From the NCBI RefSeq assembly GCF_001514285.1, contig NZ_KQ949026.1:559835-623834 (forward strand): a stretch of 64,000 nt of DNA. Direction: 5' to 3'. The stretch comes from Streptomyces sp. DSM 15324. GTDB lineage: Bacteria > Actinomycetota > Actinomycetes > Streptomycetales > Streptomycetaceae. Made by a program: the position numbers and the translations under genes. Below the pieces are notes generated by a model that saw only the letters and a list, made by a program, of their open reading frames with translations, had not been told where the DNA came from and searched no databases. Shown one piece after another: positions 52,211 through 60,596 of this stretch (within the stretch, counting starts at the first letter, position 1; each line of letters opens with the position of its first letter).

Positions 52211-53116
52211 CTAATGCCGAGCCCCCCGCCACCCGGAGACGGGCAGCGCGAACTTCGCCACCAGCCGATCGGTGAAGGACGCGTGGTGCAGTCGCGCCAA
52301 CCGCACCGGCACCGCCCCCCGCCGCACCTCCACACGGGCCCCCGGCGGCAGCTCGAACGTGCGCCGCCCGTCGCACCACAGCACACCCGGCGGAATGTGC
52401 GGCAGCAGTTCCACGGCCAGCACGGAGTTCGGCGAGGTCACGAGCGGCTTCGCGAACAGCGCGTGCGCACTGATCGGCACCATCAGCAGGGCCTCGACCT
52501 CGGGCCACACCACGGGGCCGCCCGCGGAGAAGGCATAGGCGGTCGACCCGGTCGGCGTGGACAGCACGATGCCGTCACAACCGAACCCGGTCACCGGCCG
52601 CCCGTCGATCTCCAGCACCACTTCCAGCAGCTTCTCGGCGCCCGCCTTCTGCACCGCCGCCTCGTTCAGCGCCCAGTCCGTGTGCACGATGTCGCCGTTG
52701 CGGTGCACGACGACATCGACGGTCATCCGCTCCTCGACCTCGTACGCCTTGCTGACCACCCGGTCGACGACCTTGTCGAGGTCGTCCCGCTCGGCCTCGG
52801 CGAGGAACCCGACACTGCCGAGGTTGACGCCGAGCATCGGCACCCCGGACGCCCGCGCGAACTCGGCGCCCCGCAGCAGCGTCCCGTCACCGCCGAGGAC
52901 GATGAGCAGCTCACACCCCTCCAGGCAGTCCGGGGTGGCCTCGGCGACCAGTTCCACCTCGTCCGGCACATGCAGGTCGGAGGCCTCGTACTCCAGGACG
53001 CGCACTCCGATGCCCTCCCGCAGCAGCCCCTTCACCACCAGTTCCGCGCTGCGGATGGCGGCGGGCCGGCCCGTGTGGGCGAGGAGGAAGACGGTACGGG
53101 TTCGGTTCTCGGTCAA
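52211..53116 (-). CDS. nadK: NAD kinase
   Basis: Phosphorylates NAD to NADP. 301 residues. The family motifs are clear: LIVLGGDGTLLRGAEFAR (GGDGT, about 71-88), GVNLGSVGFLAEAERDD, the ALNEAAVQKA NE-rich motif (about 147-156), and GFGCDGIVLSTPTGSTAYAFSAGGPVVWPEVEALLMVPI. The start is TTG overlapping the tlyA stop (TTGA). It forms a coupled trio with tlyA and the small acidic gene; recN follows after 151 bases. Confidence 0.96.
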   Translation of the reverse strand: MTENRTRTVFLLAHTGRPAAIRSAELVVKGLLREGIGVRVLEYEASDLHVPDEVELVAEATPDCLEGCELLIVLGGDGTLLRGAEFARASGVPMLGVNLGSVGFLAEAERDDLDKVVDRVVSKAYEVEERMTVDVVVHRNGDIVHTDWALNEAAVQKAGAEKLLEVVLEIDGRPVTGFGCDGIVLSTPTGSTAYAFSAGGPVVWPEVEALLMVPISAHALFAKPLVTSPNSVLAVELLPHIPPGVLWCDGRRTFELPPGARVEVRRGAVPVRLARLHHASFTDRLVAKFALPVSGWRGARH

Positions 53117-53928
53117 CGCGGCCCCTCCGCAACTGCACGGTCAACGTCGGCCGGGTCCAGGGCAGGCGCCCCGGCCCGGAGCCAGAGAAAGTACTCGACA
53201 TTGCCCGACGGCCCGGGCAGCGGACTGGCGGTGACCCCCTTCACCCCGAGCCCGAGGTCCCACGCCTTGCCGGCAACGCCGCGCACCGCTTCGGCCCGCA
53301 GCTCGGGGCTGCGCACGACGCCTCCGCTGCCGAGCCGTTCCTTCCCCACCTCGAACTGCGGCTTGACCATCATCACCAGGTCCGCGTCCGGCCCGGTGCA
53401 CCGCTCGAGGGCCGGCAGCACCAGCCCGAGCGGGATGAAGGACAAGTCCCCCACGACAAGATCCACTGGCTTCCCATCGATCGCTTCAAGCGTCAACTCG
53501 CGTACGTTCGTACGGTCCTTGACGGTGACGCGTTCATCGCTGCGCAGAGACCAGGCGAGTTGTCCGTATCCGACGTCGACGGCGACGACGTGCGCGGCAC
53601 CGGCCCGCAGCAGCACATCGGTGAACCCACCGGTGGACGCCCCGGCGTCCAGCGCCCGCCGCCCCTCGACGACGAGCCCCTGCGGTACGAAGACCTTCAG
53701 CGCCCCGGCGAGCTTGTGGCCGCCCCGGGAGACGTAGTCGGGGTCGTCGTCGGCCACGGCCACCACGATCGCGGCGGCCGTCTCCACCTGGGTGGCGGAC
53801 TTGGTCGCGACGGTCTTGCCGACGGTGACCCGCCCCGCGGCGATCAGCTGCCCGGCGTGCTCCCGCGAGCGCGCGAGCTTGCGGCGGACCAGCTCCGCGT
53901 CCAGACGGCGACGTGCGACTCCTGCCAC
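53113..53928 (-). CDS. tlyA: TlyA rRNA 2'-O-methyltransferase
   Basis: Methylates 16S C1409 and 23S C1920 2'-OH; its presence confers capreomycin sensitivity in mycobacteria. 271 residues: an S4 domain (RRRLDAELVRRKLARSREHAGQLIAAGRVTVGKTVA, about 6-41), then a FtsJ-like Rossmann methyltransferase (ALDAGASTGGFTDVLLRAGAAHVVAVDVGYGQL, about 92-123; VDLVVGDLSFIPLGLVLPALERC). VKPQFEVGKERLGSGGVVRSPE follows. GTG start at 53928. It overlaps nadK downstream and lies 7 bases after the small acidic gene. Confidence 0.96.
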   Translation of the reverse strand: MAGVARRRLDAELVRRKLARSREHAGQLIAAGRVTVGKTVATKSATQVETAAAIVVAVADDDPDYVSRGGHKLAGALKVFVPQGLVVEGRRALDAGASTGGFTDVLLRAGAAHVVAVDVGYGQLAWSLRSDERVTVKDRTNVRELTLEAIDGKPVDLVVGDLSFIPLGLVLPALERCTGPDADLVMMVKPQFEVGKERLGSGGVVRSPELRAEAVRGVAGKAWDLGLGVKGVTASPLPGPSGNVEYFLWLRAGAPALDPADVDRAVAEGPR

Positions 53929-53935
53929 GTTCGGT

Positions 53936-54223
53936 TCAGCTCCTAATGCCGTGCGAGGGTGAGGGCGCCGGTGGTCCCGGGCGGGCGTCGAGCGCGGTCA
54001 GCGCGTCGCGCAGCCCCCGGTGTACATCCTCGTACACCTCGAGGTGTCCGTCGGTGGCGAGGTGGTCGGCGTCGGCCAGCCGGTCCAGCTGGGCGTCGAC
54101 CTCGGCGTTTCCGGTCGGAGTGCGGGGGACGGCCAGCGGGGCGGGCGCGGCGGGGTCGGTCTCGGTCTCGGCCTCGGCGGCCGGGTCCGGTGCGGCCTCG
54201 TTCTCCGGCGCTGTGTCGCTCAT
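53936..54223 (-). CDS. Small acidic hypothetical protein
   Basis: A 95-residue protein. An acidic Ala/Pro/Glu/Thr head (MSDTAPENEAAPDPAAEAETETDP) precedes a conserved-looking core TGNAEVDAQLDRLADADHLATDGHLEVYEDVHRGLRDALTALD, with predicted helices. No signal peptide. It heads the tlyA-nadK operon and starts 42 bases from the divergent SCP2-fold gene. The core resembles proteins seen only in this operon position in actinobacteria. Function unknown. Confidence 0.7.
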   Translation of the reverse strand: MSDTAPENEAAPDPAAEAETETDPAAPAPLAVPRTPTGNAEVDAQLDRLADADHLATDGHLEVYEDVHRGLRDALTALDARPGPPAPSPSHGIRS

Positions 54224-54265
54224 GCCCAGACGCTACCCCGAACCCCTGGGGTACCGTCGATCGCC

Positions 54266-54613
54266 ATGGCCACGATCGAGGAGTGCCGTGCGGCACTCGA
54301 GAAGCTCTCGGAGAACATGGGCAGCGCCGAAGGGGACGTGCGGGAGGCCACCTCCCTGGACCGTTCGGTGAGCTGCCGGATCACGGACCTGGACGTCACC
54401 TTCGTCGGCCGGATGACGGGCGGCCGGATCGTCGTCCAGGACACCCTTCAGGGCCCTCCGCGGGAGAAGGCCCAGATCAGGCTGACCATGACGGGTGAGG
54501 ACCTGGTCGCCCTCGTGCACGGCGAGCTGAACTTCGCGAAGGCGTGGGGTTCGGGGCGGGTGAAGCTGGAGGCGGGCCTGCGGGACCTGTTCCAGCTCAG
54601 GAAACTTCTGTAG
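54266..54613 (+). CDS. SCP2 sterol-carrier-fold protein
   Basis: A 115-residue protein with the SCP2 lipid-binding fold: MATIEECRAALEKLSENMG, DRSVSCRITDLDVTFVGRMTGGRIVVQDTLQG, and RLTMTGEDLVALVHGELNFAKAWGSGRVKLEAGLRDLFQLRKLL, the classical SCP2 closing segment. No signal peptide. The ATG follows TACCGT by 8 bases, so a leaderless message is likely. Its tail overlaps the convergent ABC ATPase tail by 17 bases. It may bind a lipid-like ligand; none is known. Confidence 0.85.
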   Translation: MATIEECRAALEKLSENMGSAEGDVREATSLDRSVSCRITDLDVTFVGRMTGGRIVVQDTLQGPPREKAQIRLTMTGEDLVALVHGELNFAKAWGSGRVKLEAGLRDLFQLRKLL

Positions 54614-55448
54614 CGACCGCCCGCGGCGCCCCGGCCCGCGCCCTGCGCGCCGCCGGCACCACGAGCGGCGTACCGGTCTCCGGGTCGTCGATGACCTGGC
54701 AGCGCAGGCCGAAGACCTCCTCGACCAGAGTGGCCGTGACGACGTCGTTCGGCGCGCCCTGCGCGATGACCTCGCCGCCCTTCAGCGCGATCAGATGGGT
54801 GGCGTACCGGGCCGCGTGGTTGAGGTCGTGCAGCACGGCGACGAGCGTGCGGCCCTGGTCCTCGTGGAGCTCGGCGCACAGGTCGAGGACGTCGATCTGG
54901 TGCTGGATGTCGAGGTAGGTGGTCGGCTCGTCGAGCAGCAGCAGGGGCGTCTGCTGGGCGAGGGCCATGGCGATCCACACCCGCTGGCGCTGCCCGCCGG
55001 ACAGCTCGTCGACGTACCGGTCGGCGAGCTCGGCGACGCCGGTCCGGGTCATGGACTCCCGGACGACCCGCTCGTCCTCGGCCGACCACTGACGCAGGAT
55101 GCCCTGGTGCGGGTAGCGGCCGCGGCCGACGAGGTCGGCGACGGTGATCCCGTCGGGCGCGATCGACGACTGGGGCAGCAGGCCCAGCGTGCGCGCGACC
55201 TTCTTCGCCGGCAGGGACTGGATGACCTGTCCGTCGAGCAGCACCCGCCCCCGGGACGGCTTCAGCATCCGCGACAGCGCCCGCAGGAGCGTGGACTTGC
55301 CGCACGCGTTGGGGCCGACGATCACCGTGAAGGAGTGGTCGGGAATGTCCACCGACAGCTGCTCGGCGATCATCCGCTGGTCGTAGGCGAGGGTGACGTT
55401 CTCGGCGGAGAGGCGGTTCACGGTGCTCCCTGGGTTGTTCTGGTTCAT
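54597..55448 (-). CDS. Iron-siderophore ABC transporter ATP-binding protein
   Basis: A 283-residue ATPase of the FepC/FhuC type. Walker A VGPNACGKSTLLRALSRML (about 43-61), signature LSGGQRQRVWIAMALAQQ (about 146-163), Walker B LLLLDEPTTYLDIQHQIDVLDLC, and the H-loop HDLNHAARYATHLI. The start overlaps the permease stop (ATGA). Energises uptake of ferric siderophores through the two permeases upstream. Substrate-binding lipoprotein is not next to it. Confidence 0.95.
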   Translation of the reverse strand: MNQNNPGSTVNRLSAENVTLAYDQRMIAEQLSVDIPDHSFTVIVGPNACGKSTLLRALSRMLKPSRGRVLLDGQVIQSLPAKKVARTLGLLPQSSIAPDGITVADLVGRGRYPHQGILRQWSAEDERVVRESMTRTGVAELADRYVDELSGGQRQRVWIAMALAQQTPLLLLDEPTTYLDIQHQIDVLDLCAELHEDQGRTLVAVLHDLNHAARYATHLIALKGGEVIAQGAPNDVVTATLVEEVFGLRCQVIDDPETGTPLVVPAARRARAGAPRAVATEVS

Positions 55449-56557
55449 ATCCGGCCCGCCCGGCGCTCGGTGACGAGGAGCCACAGCAGATAGAGCCCGC
55501 CGAGGACCCCGGTGACCACGCCCACGGGCAGCCGTCCGTCGCCGAACAGCCGCTGCGAGGCCCAGTCGGCGGTGACCAGCAGGGCGGCGCCCATGCACAG
55601 CGAGGCCACGAGGTTGGGGCCGGGCGAGCGGGTGAGACGGCGGGCGAGCTGCGGCGCGGTGAGCGCCACGAAGCCGACCGGCCCCGCCGCGGCGGTGGCG
55701 GCGGCGGTGAGCAGCACGGCCGACACCATCAGCACCAGCCGGACGCGCTCCACACGTACGCCGAGCGCCTGCGAGACGTCGTCGCCCATCTCCATCATCC
55801 GCAGCCCGCGCGCGTGGCCGAGGACGAGCGGGACGAGCACCCCGACCAGGGCGAGCAGCGGCCAGACCTGCTTCCAGTCCCGCCCGTCGAGGGTTCCGGT
55901 CATCCAGACGACGGCCCGCGCCGCGTCCACGAAGTCGGCCTTGGTGATCAGATAGCCGTTGACCGCGGTCGCCACCGCCGACACGCCGATGCCGACGAGC
56001 ACCAGCCGGTAGCCGTGCACACCCCGCTTCCACGCCAGCAGATAGATCGCGGCCCCGGTCACCAGCCCGCCGACCAGCGCGCCGACGGTGACCTGGGCGG
56101 TGGTCCCGGAGAACAGCACGATCATCACGAGCGCGCCGGCGGTCGCCCCCTGGCCGAGGCCGAGCACATCGGGGCTGCCGAGCGGATTGCGCGACACGGC
56201 CTGGAACAGTGCCCCGCCCAGCCCCAGCGAGGCCCCGACCAGCAGCCCGACCAGCACCCGGGGCAGCCGCAGCTCGTTGACGATGAGCTCCTGGCCGGGA
56301 TTGCCCTCGCCGAACAGGGTCCTGACGACGTCTCCGAACGAGATCGGGAAGTCGCCGGTGCCGATCAGCACCACGCTCGCGGCGAACGCGGCGGCCAGCA
56401 GCAGCGCGACGACCACCAGGGACCGCGCGTCCAGCCGCACCGACAGCCCGCCCGGCGTGCGCAGCGCACGCGCCCCCGTCGCCTTCCCTCCCGCCTCCCC
56501 GTTCGCCTCCCCGTTCGCCTCCCCGGCCGTCGTCCCGGTTGTCTCCGCGGTCCTCAC
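55445..56557 (-). CDS. FecCD-type siderophore permease 2
   Basis: A 370-residue membrane permease of the FecCD/BtuC family with about 9-10 transmembrane helices. LRLPRVLVGLLVGASLGLGGALFQAVSRNPLGSPDVLGLGQGA is the family's hallmark entry, and AAGPVGFVALTAPQLARRLTRSPGPNLVASLCMGAALLVTADWASQ a late hallmark. The first 35 residues hold a short tandem repeat (GEANGEANGEAGGKA). GTG start overlaps the stop of permease 1 (GTGA), and its own stop overlaps the ATPase. Confidence 0.93.
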   Translation of the reverse strand: MRTAETTGTTAGEANGEANGEAGGKATGARALRTPGGLSVRLDARSLVVVALLLAAAFAASVVLIGTGDFPISFGDVVRTLFGEGNPGQELIVNELRLPRVLVGLLVGASLGLGGALFQAVSRNPLGSPDVLGLGQGATAGALVMIVLFSGTTAQVTVGALVGGLVTGAAIYLLAWKRGVHGYRLVLVGIGVSAVATAVNGYLITKADFVDAARAVVWMTGTLDGRDWKQVWPLLALVGVLVPLVLGHARGLRMMEMGDDVSQALGVRVERVRLVLMVSAVLLTAAATAAAGPVGFVALTAPQLARRLTRSPGPNLVASLCMGAALLVTADWASQRLFGDGRLPVGVVTGVLGGLYLLWLLVTERRAGRI

Positions 56558-57597
56558 AGCTGGGCCGTCCTCCGCCGTCGTACGAGAAAGATGAAGACCG
56601 GCCCGCCGATGATCGCGGTGATGATGCCGACCTGGACCTCCGAGGGGCGGGCCACGACCCGGCCGAGCACATCGGAGCCCAGCAGCAGCACCGGGGACAG
56701 GAGCGCCGCGTACGGCATGATCCAGCGCAGGTCGGGGCCGGTGAAGGAGCGGACGATGTGCGGGACCATCAGCCCGACGAACACGATCGGCCCGCAGGCG
56801 GCGGTCGCGGCCCCGCACAGCACGGTCGCGGCGAGCATGGCCAGCGCCCGGGTGCGGTCGAGGTTCGCGCCGAGCGCCCTGGCGGTGTCGTCGCCCATCT
56901 CCACCGCGTTCAGCGGCCGGGCGAGGGCGAGCGCGAGGACCGTGCCGGCCGCCAGGAAGGGCAGCACCTGACGGATCGTGCCGTCGGTCGCCGAGGACAG
57001 TGAACCCACCGTCCAGAACCGCATCCTGGCCAGCGCCGCGTCGTCCATGATCATCACGGCCTGGAGGTAGCCGTACAGCGCGGCGCTGATCGCGGTACCC
57101 GCGAGCGCGAGCCGCACGGGCGTGGCCCCCCGGCTCCCGCCGAGGAACCAGACCAGCGCCCCGACCGCGGCCGCCCCGAGGAACGCGAACCACACATACC
57201 CGCTCAGGCTCGTCACCCCGAGGAAGGTGATCGCGGTGACGACGGCGGCCGAGGCACCCGCGTTGATCCCGAGCAGGCCCGGGTCGGACAGCGGATTGCG
57301 CGTCAGGGCCTGGAGCACCGCACCGGACAGCCCCAGCGCGGCCCCGACCAGCAGCCCGAGCACGGTCCGCGACAGCCGCTCGTCGACGACGACGTCGGCG
57401 TACGTCCCGGAGTCCGCGAACAGTCCGTGCCACACCTGGGCGACGGACAGCTCCTTGGCCCCGACGGCGATGCTCGCCACCGCCACCAGGGCGAGGACCG
57501 CCACCGCGAGAAGCAGCCCGACGGAACGGACCGCCTTGCGGGCGGGAGGCGCGGGGGCGCTCTCCGCGCGCTGTTCGGGAACACTGTCGACCAACAC
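56554..57597 (-). CDS. FecCD-type siderophore permease 1
   Basis: A 347-residue membrane permease pairing with permease 2. LSRTVLGLLVGAALGLSGAVLQALTRNPLSDPGLLGINAGASAAVV and ACGPIVFVGLMVPHIVRSFTGPDLRWIMPYAALLSPVLLLGSDVLGR are diagnostic. First gene of the uptake operon. The GTG at 57597 lies only 5 bases from the iron box, so the transcript is probably nearly leaderless and the box covers the promoter. Confidence 0.93.
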   Translation of the reverse strand: MLVDSVPEQRAESAPAPPARKAVRSVGLLLAVAVLALVAVASIAVGAKELSVAQVWHGLFADSGTYADVVVDERLSRTVLGLLVGAALGLSGAVLQALTRNPLSDPGLLGINAGASAAVVTAITFLGVTSLSGYVWFAFLGAAAVGALVWFLGGSRGATPVRLALAGTAISAALYGYLQAVMIMDDAALARMRFWTVGSLSSATDGTIRQVLPFLAAGTVLALALARPLNAVEMGDDTARALGANLDRTRALAMLAATVLCGAATAACGPIVFVGLMVPHIVRSFTGPDLRWIMPYAALLSPVLLLGSDVLGRVVARPSEVQVGIITAIIGGPVFIFLVRRRRTAQL

Positions 57598-57601
57598 GTA
57601 G

Positions 57602-57620
57602 TTAGGTTAGCCTACCCAAA
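57602..57620 (-). promoter_or_regulatory. Iron box (DmdR1/IdeR type)
   Basis: TTAGGTTAGCCTACCCAAA matches the actinobacterial iron box TTAGGTTAGGCTCACCTAA at 15 of 19 positions, with the left half intact. It lies 5-23 bases upstream of the permease start, overlapping the -10 region, as expected for repression by Fe-loaded DmdR/IdeR. Confidence 0.85.
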
Positions 57621-57659
57621 CAGATGGGCTCCTGAGTGGCGGGGCTCCTGGGCGGCGCC

Positions 57660-58688
57660 TCACAACCCCAGCCGTGCCAGCGCCTTGCCCCCGTCCAGCG
57701 CGCAACTGCCCTGCCCCGCAGCCGTCCAGGCCGCCGCGCACAGCGCCCGCAGCCCGTCCAGCGCCTCGCCGTCCCCGTCCAGCTCCACCCGCTCCTTCCC
57801 CGCGGTCGCCGTCCACCCACCGCACCGGAACCCGTCCCCGGCCGGGGTGACCTCCGGCTGCCCGGTGAGCAGCCCGCGCAGATCGGCGTCCACGAACGTC
57901 GGCCGGTGCTGCGGCGGCGCCGCCAGCAGCTGCGCCCCGTCGGTGACCCCGGTCAGGACGAGCAGCGAGTCCACCTCCCCGTTGAACGCCCCCTCGATGT
58001 CGGTGTCCAGCCGGTCCCCGACCACCAACGGCCGCTCGGCGCCCGTCCTTAGAATCGTCTCCCGGTGCATCGGAGGCAGCGGCTTGCCCGCGACCTGCGG
58101 CTCGGCACCGGTCGCTATCCGCACCACCTCCACCGCCGCCCCGTTCCCCGGCGCGATCCCCCGCCCGCTCGGAATCGTCAGATCGGTGTTCGACGCGAAC
58201 CACGGCACCCCGCGCGCCACGGCGTACGACGCCTCCGCGAACCGCCCCCACGGCAGATCGGGACCGCCGAACCCCTGCACCACCGCCGCCGGATCGTCGT
58301 CCGCGGACTCCACCGGGACGAGCCCCCGCTCCCGCAGCGCGACCCGCAGCCCCTCCCCGCCGATCACCAGCACCCGCGCCCCCGCCGGCACCTGCTCGCC
58401 GATCAGCCGCGCCACCGCCTGAGCCGAGGTGATGACGTCCTCGGCACCCGTCGGAATGCCCAGCTCGGTGAGATGCCCGGCCACCGTGTCGGGCGTCCGC
58501 AGCGCGTTGTTGGTGACGTACGCCAGGTGCATCCCGCCCGCACGGGCGGCCGCCAACGACTCGACGGCATGCACGATCGCGGCCCCGCCCGCGTACACCA
58601 CCCCGTCCAGATCGAGCAGCGCCGTGTCGTACGCCTCGCTCAGGGCCTGCCCACTGCCCTCGGGCCTCGTCCTGACGCTCCGGCTCAT
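57660..58688 (-). CDS. HAD-IIA family sugar-phosphatase-like hydrolase
   Basis: A 342-residue haloacid-dehalogenase of subclass IIA (NagD/phosphoglycolate phosphatase type). Motif I is ALLDLDGVVYAGG (DxDG, about 23-35), motif II VTNNALRTPD, the cap begins YAVARGVPWFASNTDLTIPSGRG, and motif IV is LVVGDRLDTDIEGAFNGEVDSLLVLTGVTD (about 227-256). The C-terminal 60 residues are a lineage-specific extension ending DGGKALARLGL. It is divergent from the DUF1015 gene with 73 bases between. Substrate unknown. Confidence 0.9.
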   Translation of the reverse strand: MSRSVRTRPEGSGQALSEAYDTALLDLDGVVYAGGAAIVHAVESLAAARAGGMHLAYVTNNALRTPDTVAGHLTELGIPTGAEDVITSAQAVARLIGEQVPAGARVLVIGGEGLRVALRERGLVPVESADDDPAAVVQGFGGPDLPWGRFAEASYAVARGVPWFASNTDLTIPSGRGIAPGNGAAVEVVRIATGAEPQVAGKPLPPMHRETILRTGAERPLVVGDRLDTDIEGAFNGEVDSLLVLTGVTDGAQLLAAPPQHRPTFVDADLRGLLTGQPEVTPAGDGFRCGGWTATAGKERVELDGDGEALDGLRALCAAAWTAAGQGSCALDGGKALARLGL

Positions 58689-58761
58689 TCCACATCGCTC
58701 CTCGGTCGTTCCGCTTTCCCCCGATCATCCCGCACGCCACCGACACACGTACGATGCCGGG

Positions 58762-60045
58762 ATGAACACTGCAGGTCACTCGGAAGCAACGGCGCCCCGG
58801 GGCCTGGAACTCACCCCGTTCCGAGGCCTGCGCTACGACCCCGACCGGGTCGGCAGCCTCGCCGCCGTCACCTCCCCGCCGTACGACGTCGTCGTCCGCC
58901 CCGACGGCCTGCACCGACTCCAGGACGCGGACCCCCACAACATCGTCCGGCTGATCCTCCCCCAGGCGACCACCCCCAGCGCCCGCAACGGACAGGCCGC
59001 CGACGCCCTGCGCCGCTGGCTCGCCGAGGGCGTCCTGACCGCCGACCCCGAGCCCGCCCTGTACGTCTACGAGCAGCGGCACGCCGACGGCATGCTCCAG
59101 CGGGGCCTCATCGGCACCCTGCGCGTCTCCGACCCCGCGGAGGGCATCGTCCTCCCGCACGAGGACGTCATCGAGCCGGTCGTGGCGGAGCGCGCGGCCC
59201 TGATGCGCGCCACCTACGCCAACCTGGAGCCCCTCCTCCTCACCTACCACGGCAACGGCACGGCGGCCGGGATCGTGGACCGCACCGCCGAGCGCCCCCC
59301 ACTCCTCGCCACCACCACCGCGGACGGCTACCACCACCGCCTGTGGGCGATCACCGACCCCGCCGAGCAGGCCCTCGTCCAGGCGGACCTCGCCCACCAC
59401 CAGGCCCTGATCGCCGACGGCCACCACCGCTGGGCCACCTACCGCCGGCTGCGCGCCGCCCACCCCTCCCCCAGCCCCTGGGACCACGGCCTCGTCCTCC
59501 TCGTCGACACCGCCCGCTACCCCCTGCGCGTCCGCGCCATCCACCGCCTCCTGCACGGCCTGCCGGTCGCCGACGCCCTCACCGCCGTACGCGACCTCTT
59601 CCGCGTCCGGCACCTGCGGGTGCCGCTCCCCGAGGCACTCGAAGCCCTGGCGGACGCGGCCTGCGCCGGGAACGCCTTCCTGCTCGCCGGCGACGGCACC
59701 TTCCACCTCCTCGACCGCCCGGACCCGGCCCTCCTCGCCCGTACGGTCCCCCAGGACCGCCCGCAGGCCTGGCGCACCCTGGACGCGACCGTCCTGCACG
59801 CCACGCTCCTCGCCCACGTCTGGCACGTCCCCGAGGACGACCCGACCCGCATCGCCTACATCCACGACACCGCCGCCACCGTCCGCAAGGCGGAACGCGG
59901 CGGCACCACCGCGGTCCTCCTCCACCCCGTACGCGAGGAGGTCGTGCGCGACCTCGCCCGCCAGGGCGTCACCATGCCCCGCAAATCGACGTCGTTCGGC
60001 CCCAAACCGGCCTCCGGTCTCGTCCTGCGGGCCCTGGACGTCTGA
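58762..60045 (+). CDS. DUF1015-family protein
   Basis: A 427-residue cytoplasmic protein of the DUF1015 family (SerC-associated YlbC-like). Markers: LTPFRGLRYDPDRVGSLAAVTSPPYDVV near the start, DPHNIVRLILPQ, YVYEQRHADGMLQRGLIGTLRV, and the ADGHHRWATYRRL motif (about 211-223). The C-terminus has TAVLLHPVREEVVRDLARQGVTMPRKSTSFGPKPASGLVLRALD. The ATG follows TACGAT by 6 bases without a ribosome-binding site, indicating a leaderless start. The family is of unknown activity. Confidence 0.88.
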   Translation: MNTAGHSEATAPRGLELTPFRGLRYDPDRVGSLAAVTSPPYDVVVRPDGLHRLQDADPHNIVRLILPQATTPSARNGQAADALRRWLAEGVLTADPEPALYVYEQRHADGMLQRGLIGTLRVSDPAEGIVLPHEDVIEPVVAERAALMRATYANLEPLLLTYHGNGTAAGIVDRTAERPPLLATTTADGYHHRLWAITDPAEQALVQADLAHHQALIADGHHRWATYRRLRAAHPSPSPWDHGLVLLVDTARYPLRVRAIHRLLHGLPVADALTAVRDLFRVRHLRVPLPEALEALADAACAGNAFLLAGDGTFHLLDRPDPALLARTVPQDRPQAWRTLDATVLHATLLAHVWHVPEDDPTRIAYIHDTAATVRKAERGGTTAVLLHPVREEVVRDLARQGVTMPRKSTSFGPKPASGLVLRALDV

Positions 60046-60095
60046 CACCCCGCGAACGGCCCACGAAAAAAATTCCCGGAAAACCTCGCGGACGA

Positions 60096-60122
60096 TGTCG
60101 AGAACCCGCGTCGGGCTCCGTC
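60096..60122 (+). promoter_or_regulatory. ECF42-type promoter
   Basis: TGTCGA at 60096-60101 and CGTC at 60119-60122 are separated by 17 bases. From memory the ECF42 target promoter is TGTCGA in the -35 and CG(A/T)C in the -10 region. It lies 52 bases before the DGPF gene, the known kind of target for these sigma factors, so the operon is probably self-activating. Confidence 0.75.
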
Positions 60123-60173
60123 CCCGCTGTGAACGCGACCAGAATGGGTCGCACAGCACCGAGGAGACACACC

Positions 60174-60596
60174 ATGGCCAAGTACCTGCTGCTGAAGCAC
60201 TACCGCGGCGCCCCGGAACCGGTCAACAACGTGCCGATGGACAAGTGGACCCCGGAGGAGATCTCGGCGCACATCCGGTACATGAACGACTTCGCCGCCC
60301 GACTCGAGGAGACCGGCGAGTTCATCGACGGCCAGGCCCTCGCCCCGGAAGGGCAGTGGGTCCGCTACGACGGCGAGGGCCGTCCGCCGGTCACCGACGG
60401 CCCGTTCGCCGAGACCAAGGACCTCATCGCCGGCTGGATGATCATCGACGTCGACAGCCACGACCGCGCCGTCGAACTGGCCGGGGAACTGTCCGCCGCA
60501 CCCGGCGCGGGCGGCCGGCCGATCCACGAGTGGCTCGAGGTGCGCCCCTTCCTGGCCGCGCCGCCCACCGTCCCGGAGTGCGACGCCCATGGATGA
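60174..60596 (+). CDS. YCII-related DGPF-domain protein
   Basis: A 140-residue protein of the YCII/DGPF family that accompanies ECF42 sigma factors. The segment MAKYLLLKHYRGAPEPVNNVPMDKWTPEEISAHIRYMNDFAARLEETGEFIDGQAL leads to the hallmark PPVTDGPFAETKDLIAGWMIIDVDSHDRAVELAGELS. A GAGGAG site precedes the ATG. The last codons overlap the sigma-factor start by 8 bases (ATGGATGA). Role likely signal transduction or substrate sensing, not established. Confidence 0.93.
   Translation: MAKYLLLKHYRGAPEPVNNVPMDKWTPEEISAHIRYMNDFAARLEETGEFIDGQALAPEGQWVRYDGEGRPPVTDGPFAETKDLIAGWMIIDVDSHDRAVELAGELSAAPGAGGRPIHEWLEVRPFLAAPPTVPECDAHG

Noticed and set aside
54597..56672. A single 691-residue reading of ATPase plus upstream frame
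   Set aside because: The true ATPase starts at 55448; the upstream part is the permease gene read in another frame.
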